A stretch of DNA of 13,096 nucleotides from Candidatus Eiseniibacteriota bacterium (GTDB taxonomy: Bacteria > Eisenbacteria > RBG-16-71-46 > CAIMUX01), in contig JAGQHR010000029.1 of assembly GCA_020431745.1 (NCBI GenBank), positions 1-13,096 of the forward strand, written 5' to 3'. The notes beneath the pieces were generated by a model. That model saw nothing but the letters and a program-made list of their open reading frames with translations. It had not been told where the DNA came from and made no database searches. Shown in pieces: positions 9,202 to 13,096 of the stretch. The position numbers and the translations under genes were made by a program. The first letter of the stretch is position 1. Each line of letters starts with the position of its first letter.

Positions 9202-10671
9202 TCACCTCACCACGAGGAATCGCGTGGAGCCCTCGCGGTCCCCGACTCTGACCCGTGCGAAGAAAGTTCCAGGCTGGAGTTGGTCGACGTTGAGACGTGG
9301 CTCGTCCTGGCCCGGAGCCAGGACGCGAGCCACACGGCTGACTTCGCGGCCACTCACGTCGAACACCGCTGCTGATGCGGCAAGATCCCGCCCTTGGCTG
9401 GCTTCAGGTAGTGCGAGCCGGAGCACGACCGACTCCCTGGATGGATTCGGAATCGCCGCAACGAGAAGCGTCGGCCGAGCAATACCCGCCTCGGGGATAC
9501 TGGCGGGGGAGCAGCCCTCTCCGAGTGCGCCGATGAGCTCACCGCAGGGGCTGTTCTCCGGCAAACACGGCGAACCAGCTTGAAGGGTGTAGTTGCCGGC
9601 GGTCGTCGGTGCCAAATCACAGGCCTCGGTGCCGCAGAACATGGGATCCACGATTACCTGCGGTCCCGAGTAGAAGACGCTGCCGGAACCAGTCACCTCC
9701 AGCGGGTCGAGCGCCGAGCACTCCAGTGTCAGGTCGCAGCCTGTCGTCACCAACAAATCGCTCGGACAGTTGTCACGAATGACGCATCGAGAGAACGTGG
9801 TTTGCTCAGCGTCATACCGCAAGACTACTCCCGCGCCATCCGCTTGCGCACGATTCCCCGCGATCGTGCAATCCTCGATGATGCCCTGAAATGTGGTTGC
9901 CATGTAGACCCCAGCGCCATAGATCGGACTCCCGACGTTCCCGGAAATCAGGCACCCGCGCAAAGACGTTCCAAATGTGTGAAGGAGCAGGACCCCCCAC
10001 GCTTGATTCCCGGATACCGTCGAGTACTCGATCAGACATCCGTAGTCTAGCGTCGCACCGCCGCCAGTGTTTTGAGAGATCGCGCAGTTCGTCATGTACC
10101 CTGCCCTGCGGAGATCAACACCCAACGTTGCATTCTCCAAGATCTGACAAGACCGAGCGACTCCGCCGATCGACTCAAAGTAGAACGCGCTTTCCCCCGT
10201 GCACTGACGAACGACGCACTGCTCGATCGTGGGTTCTGTCAGCGACACACGGATACCCGCGCCCACGCCACCAAGCGCGCCACCCGAAACGGCATGTCCT
10301 CCCTGGATGGTGAAACCGCGCAGGATCGAATCGTTGGTTTCACCCGTGGAGACGAAGTCGAATCCGCGATGTGGTTCCGCGGCACTCCCCTGGCAATCGA
10401 CAATGGTTTGTTCCCGGCCGGCCTCCGAGGCAACCAGGATCCGCTTCCCATTGAACTTGATGTCGCGGTTTCCCGGACCTGAGTAGACGCCCGGGGCCAC
10501 GAGGACTGTGTCGCCGTGCACCGCCGCGTTGATCCCTGCCTGAATGGTCGATCGATCTGCTGGGACACGCCATGTCGTTGCCCGGACGCCACTGGCGACC
10601 AGGCATCCCAGCGCGACGGCGACAGCTACCGGAAGACGCAACATTCGCAGTGGACCTCTATGTCCTCGCAT
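9202..10671 (-). CDS. Secreted right-handed beta-helix protein with C-terminal sorting-like domain
   Basis: This is a 489-residue exported protein. A signal peptide is visible (residues 1-31, hydrophobic core LPVAVAVALGCLVASG, likely cleaved near VRA-TT). Residues 40-345 form a parallel beta-helix of the pectate-lyase/NosD type, opening with STIQAGINAAVHGDTVLVAPG. Repeated coils follow, such as RGFTIQGGHA, RSCQILEN, TNCAISQN, RGCLISGN and EDCTIAGNRA. Residues 400-489 resemble the FlgD-like/type-A sorting domain (IPNPSRESVVLRLALP, AVFDVSGREV, LQPGTFFARVRV), which anchors or routes secreted proteins in FCB-type bacteria. ATG 10671 has a GGAGG site 8 bases upstream. No catalytic residues were identified, so polysaccharide binding or lyase activity is only possible. 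By eye its third positions are less GC-rich than those of its neighbours. Confidence 0.82.
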   Translation of the reverse strand: MRGHRGPLRMLRLPVAVAVALGCLVASGVRATTWRVPADRSTIQAGINAAVHGDTVLVAPGVYSGPGNRDIKFNGKRILVASEAGREQTIVDCQGSAAEPHRGFDFVSTGETNDSILRGFTIQGGHAVSGGALGGVGAGIRVSLTEPTIEQCVVRQCTGESAFYFESIGGVARSCQILENATLGVDLRRAGYMTNCAISQNTGGGATLDYGCLIEYSTVSGNQAWGVLLLHTFGTSLRGCLISGNVGSPIYGAGVYMATTFQGIIEDCTIAGNRAQADGAGVVLRYDAEQTTFSRCVIRDNCPSDLLVTTGCDLTLECSALDPLEVTGSGSVFYSGPQVIVDPMFCGTEACDLAPTTAGNYTLQAGSPCLPENSPCGELIGALGEGCSPASIPEAGIARPTLLVAAIPNPSRESVVLRLALPEASQGRDLAASAAVFDVSGREVSRVARVLAPGQDEPRLNVDQLQPGTFFARVRVGDREGSTRFLVVR

Positions 10672-11376
10672 CGCATCCGCCTCCGTCCTGTTCCAGCAAG
10701 ACGCCGAGGACCGCCGCCGATGGCTCCGCGGGAACGCGACGACGACAATGCCTCTCGCAGGATGAGTGGCTCGCCCCACCTCCTGAGTCATCCTGTCGCC
10801 TTGGGAGGAAACGCGGCAGACGACCGAGAGGAACCGCGGCACAGCCTGAGCTCGTTCCGCGAGTGGGCCACGATCGCGGAATCCGTACGATGATACCACG
10901 TCGTCGCCGTCTCCCACCGGGGCGGGGGCTCGCGCCCCCCTCCACGCCTACGCCGCGACCAGTACGGGGTGGAATCGGAAGCACAAGCAGTTCCCCGCTC
11001 CGATCGGCGACGAGAGTCACCTCTTCGCACGGAATCGTTTCAGCGCGGTGAACGCGCAACCAGATGTTCCACTGCGCGGGACCAAGCTCTCAATCCGTTC
11101 TCTCTCTTCGCATTGAGAAACCGACCGCGCCGCGCCCGGCCCGTCCCTCCGTGAGATTTCGAAACAGATCGTTGCAACGGCGCGGTAGCAAAGGGCTGCG
11201 TTGCACCGTGCCGTTCCATAAGCCTGTGCGATGCAAGGCCCTCGTGTGATGGGCACGCATCTTATGGATGCCGAACCTCGGGAGAAGGCCGGCTTCCCGT
11301 TCCGAGAACCGCCTCGGTTGCCCAGACGCGGCAGCACTCGGGATGGGAGCGACGACTCGAAGCGAAGGGAGACGCG
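10672..11376. other. Long divergent intergenic region without a supported gene
   Basis: These 705 bases separate the beta-helix gene from the cytochrome pair. Open frames exist on both strands, but their translations are arginine/proline/serine-rich and start without ribosome sites. A GC-rich perfect hairpin lies at 10924-10939. Promoters for both flanking genes must lie here or farther upstream, but no convincing -35/-10 or -24/-12 pair was found. Confidence 0.5.
10924..10939. repeat. GC hairpin GGGGGC-TCGC-GCCCCC
   Basis: A perfect 6-bp stem of G-C pairs closes a four-base loop. There is no following T-run on the plus strand, so it is not a standard intrinsic terminator for either direction. 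It may mark an old gene end or a repeat copy within the long intergenic stretch. Confidence 0.35.
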
Positions 11377-11829
11377 ATGTCAGAGATGCTCGGTAATCGT
11401 CATCTGCTGGCGTTGCGATTCGCGGATGCCATCCCCCACTTCGAAGCGAGCCTCCATCGGCACCCGGAAGACGATGGCACCATTCGTAAACTGCTCTTCT
11501 GCCACGCCCTCCTGGGACACCGGGACGAGGTGCGTGGCCTTCTCCCCGATCTGACGCGCGCGCGAACCCCGCAGGCCTGCCTACCGAAGGGACCGGTCGC
11601 GGGATCCCCTGCGATTCCGGTCGAGCTCCGCGACGAAGTGCGGGCCCATGCGGACGAGCTGGGCCCCGGGCGCGTGCATCTCGCGCTTGCGTTGGCCTCG
11701 GAGGACACGCGCACCGCGACCCGGGAGCTGGACTTCGTTCCCGTCGATTCCGCGGAGGCCGACTGGCGGCGCGAAATCCTGGAAGCCGTCCAAACGGAAA
11801 GGAAGGCCACGGATGCGAACACGAACTGA
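11377..11829 (+). CDS. Small TPR-like protein upstream of the multiheme cytochrome
   Basis: This is a 150-residue protein with no signal peptide, so probably cytoplasmic. Residues 8-55 (ALRFADAIPHFEASLHRHPEDD and the next helix pair, FCHALLGHRDEVRGLL) fit a tetratricopeptide-type helix pair used for protein-protein contacts. Residues 56-80 are Pro/Ala-rich, and the C-terminal half is acidic and helical without a known motif. ATG 11377 follows an AAGGGAG ribosome site by about five bases. Its last 17 bases overlap the cytochrome start codon, so the two are translationally coupled and probably work together. In the Geobacter ext operon the gene directly before extKL is extJ; I cannot confirm that this is its homologue. 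An assembly helper for cytochrome biogenesis is one possible role, by context only. Confidence 0.72.
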   Translation: MSEMLGNRHLLALRFADAIPHFEASLHRHPEDDGTIRKLLFCHALLGHRDEVRGLLPDLTRARTPQACLPKGPVAGSPAIPVELRDEVRAHADELGPGRVHLALALASEDTRTATRELDFVPVDSAEADWRREILEAVQTERKATDANTN

Positions 11830-13096
11830 GCTTGGGATCACGACGTGGTTGCTGGTCTCGACGGGAGCGGTCGCGTTCCTGGCCGGTTGCGGATCGGATG
11901 ATGCGAAGCACCCGACCTCCGCTGCTCTCGTGGGCTGCGCAGAGTGTCACTCCGATGCCGAGCGCCTGCAGGCGACGGCCGATCCGGATGACGGACCCCC
12001 GCCCGAGAACACGGGCGACACGTGAGGTGGATCGGTGTCTCCGTTGGAGGCATGGGAAAAAGTCCTCATCAGCGGTGACGCGGGAGCGCAGTTTCTGGCT
12101 TCGATCCACGGGCAGATGGCGTGCGTGACCTGTCACGGCGGCGATGACGAAACGGCCGACAAGGATCAGGCACACACCGGCATGAACGCGCGACCGAGCG
12201 CCCAGGTGTCGGGAGTCTGCATCCAGTGCCATGCGGAGGTCGCGCACCTCCCGAACAGCCTGCACGGTGGCCTTTGGGGAGAGAAGGCGCTGGTCGCGGC
12301 GCGCTACGGGGCGGCTTCCTTCGATGCCCTGCCCGCCTCCGTCCACGATGGATACGGACGCGACTGCGCCGGCTGCCACAGCACCTGCGGAGACTGTCAC
12401 ATCTCGCGGCCGCAGTCGGTGGGTGGCGGGTTCATCGCATCGCACAAGTTCGGCTCCCCGGACATGACCAATCAGTGCACCGCGTGTCACGGAAGCCGCA
12501 TCGGCATGGAGTACCGCGGCGAAAACGAAGGGTTCAGCGCGGATGTCCATTTCGTGCCCGGCGCCATGCGTTGCCAATCGTGTCACGACGCCGACGAGAT
12601 GCACGGGGACGGGACGCGCTACTCCCATCGCCTGAGCGTTCCCAACGCGGCCGCTTGCGACGATTGCCACGCGGGCGCGTCGGGAGAGAACGAGTACCAC
12701 GAGGCCCACTGGGGCGACCTGCAGTGCCAGGTCTGCCACAGCCAGGACTACAAGTCGTGCAATACCTGTCACGCCGGCGAAGGGCTCGCCAGCCCTTCCT
12801 ACATGGACTTCAAGATCGGCCGGAATCCGGTGCCCGGGAAGCGTCCCTTCGACTACGTCCTGCTCCGGCACATCCCGATCGCGCCGGATACCTACTCGGA
12901 TTGGGGTGTGGGTGCGCTTGCGGACTACTCCTCGGAGCCGACTTGGAAGTACGCCGCCCCGCACAACATCCGCCGCTGGACCGACCGCACGGAAGTTCCG
13001 GCGGGCGGAAGCTGTTTCGACGCATGCCACGGTACCTCGGACGGTGCCGATGGCCTTTTCCTACGCCAAGCCGATCTCGATGCGATGAGCGCCGAG
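11813..13096 (+). CDS. extKL: Lipoprotein multiheme c-type cytochrome with in-frame UGA, probable selenoprotein (ExtKL-like; 3' end beyond window)
   Basis: The 428 visible codons form one frame interrupted only by TGA at codon 71. The start MRTRTELG has a GGAAGG site, and a lipoprotein signal ends in FLAGC (Cys26), so the mature protein is membrane-anchored. Heme sites are CAECH (Cys42), then after the TGA CVTCH, CIQCH, CAGCH, CGDCH, CTACH, CQSCH, CDDCH, CQVCH and CNTCH, and a longer-spaced CFDACH at 13013-13030: eleven in all. An acidic Pro-rich linker (DPDDGPPPENTGDT) precedes the TGA, and GGSVSPLEAWEKV follows. A SECIS-like hairpin follows the TGA, so I read codon 71 as selenocysteine. The symbol is tentative: it rests on my recollection that Geobacter extK and extL are one (seleno)protein split by UGA. 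The alternatives are a nonsense mutation, a sequencing error or restart at GTG 12035. A restart would leave ten hemes without an export signal. Confidence 0.85.
12023..12053 (+). promoter_or_regulatory. In-frame UGA and candidate bacterial SECIS stem-loop
   Basis: TGA occupies 12023-12025. Eleven bases later a hairpin starts: GUCUCC (12037-12042), loop GUU (12043-12045), GGAGGC (12046-12051). All six pairs form, one of them G-U. The stem extends outward by U12036-A12052 and G12035-U12053. The loop begins with GU, as in the E. coli fdhF element bound by SelB, and the 17 bases from the UGA to the loop are close to the 18 there. A bulged U in the stem, as in fdhF, is not evident. The spacing, the loop identity and the coding continuity together make a functional SECIS likely. 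Confidence 0.7.

Noticed and set aside
10658..11059. 133-codon minus-strand frame upstream of the beta-helix gene
   Set aside because: It overlaps the beta-helix start codon and its signal peptide region, becomes Arg/Gly-rich, and has no ribosome site or recognised domain.
11248..11270. Sigma-54 (-24/-12) promoter before the TPR-like gene
   Set aside because: GGGCACGCATCTTAT has a -24-like GG, but the -12 GC is missing at the required spacing.
12023..12025. TGA recoded as tryptophan or glycine genome-wide
   Set aside because: TGA is the stop of the suf regulator, sufB, sufC, the LysE-type exporter, the sigma-54 activator, the beta-helix gene and the TPR-like gene, so it is an ordinary stop here. 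Only site-specific recoding is reasonable.
11090..13030. 646-codon open frame on the minus strand across the cytochrome
   Set aside because: The opposite strand encodes eleven heme sites and a lipobox; the minus frame is compositional noise.

Overview
The window is GC-rich DNA from a diderm (Gram-negative-type) bacterium. Three things point that way: a lipoprotein multiheme cytochrome, a sigma-54 activator, and a secreted beta-helix protein with a FlgD/type-A-sorting-like C-terminal domain. That C-terminal domain is common in FCB-group and candidate phyla such as Eisenbacteria and Krumholzibacteriota. The placement is an inference from gene content only. TGA is the normal stop of most genes here, so the standard code applies.

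Layout. (1) Positions 1-4008, minus strand: an iron-sulfur cluster assembly operon in the order Rrf2-family regulator, sufB, sufC, sufD, with sufD running off the left edge. sufB carries an apparent frameshift immediately after its predicted catalytic cysteine codon. (2) Positions 4009-4566: a divergent regulatory gap with inverted and direct repeats, followed by metK on the plus strand. (3) Positions 5906-7251, minus strand: two small membrane-protein genes, a TMEM175/DUF1211-type channel and a LysE/RhtB-type exporter. They converge on metK across a 10-bp inverted repeat. (4) Positions 7476-9128, plus strand: a PAS-PAS-AAA+-HTH sigma-54 activator with a cysteine cluster in the second PAS domain. 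(5) Positions 9202-10671, minus strand: a secreted right-handed beta-helix protein. (6) Positions 11377-13096, plus strand: a small TPR-like gene overlapping the start of a lipoprotein multiheme c-type cytochrome that runs off the right edge.

The most interesting object is the cytochrome. Its reading frame contains an in-frame TGA (12023-12025) between the first heme site (CAECH) and the next ten. The frame is maintained across the TGA. A stem-loop with a GU-starting apical loop begins 11 bases after the TGA, which is the geometry of a bacterial SECIS element. I read this as a selenocysteine-containing multiheme cytochrome resembling ExtKL of the Geobacter ext operon. An ordinary gene caller would split it into a 70-residue one-heme lipoprotein and a leaderless remainder.

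The cytochrome pair suggests extracellular or periplasmic electron transfer, possibly linked to selenium or tellurium oxyanion or metal reduction. The suf operon would supply iron-sulfur clusters under iron-sulfur-sensing repression. No functional link between the other genes can be shown from the sequence.
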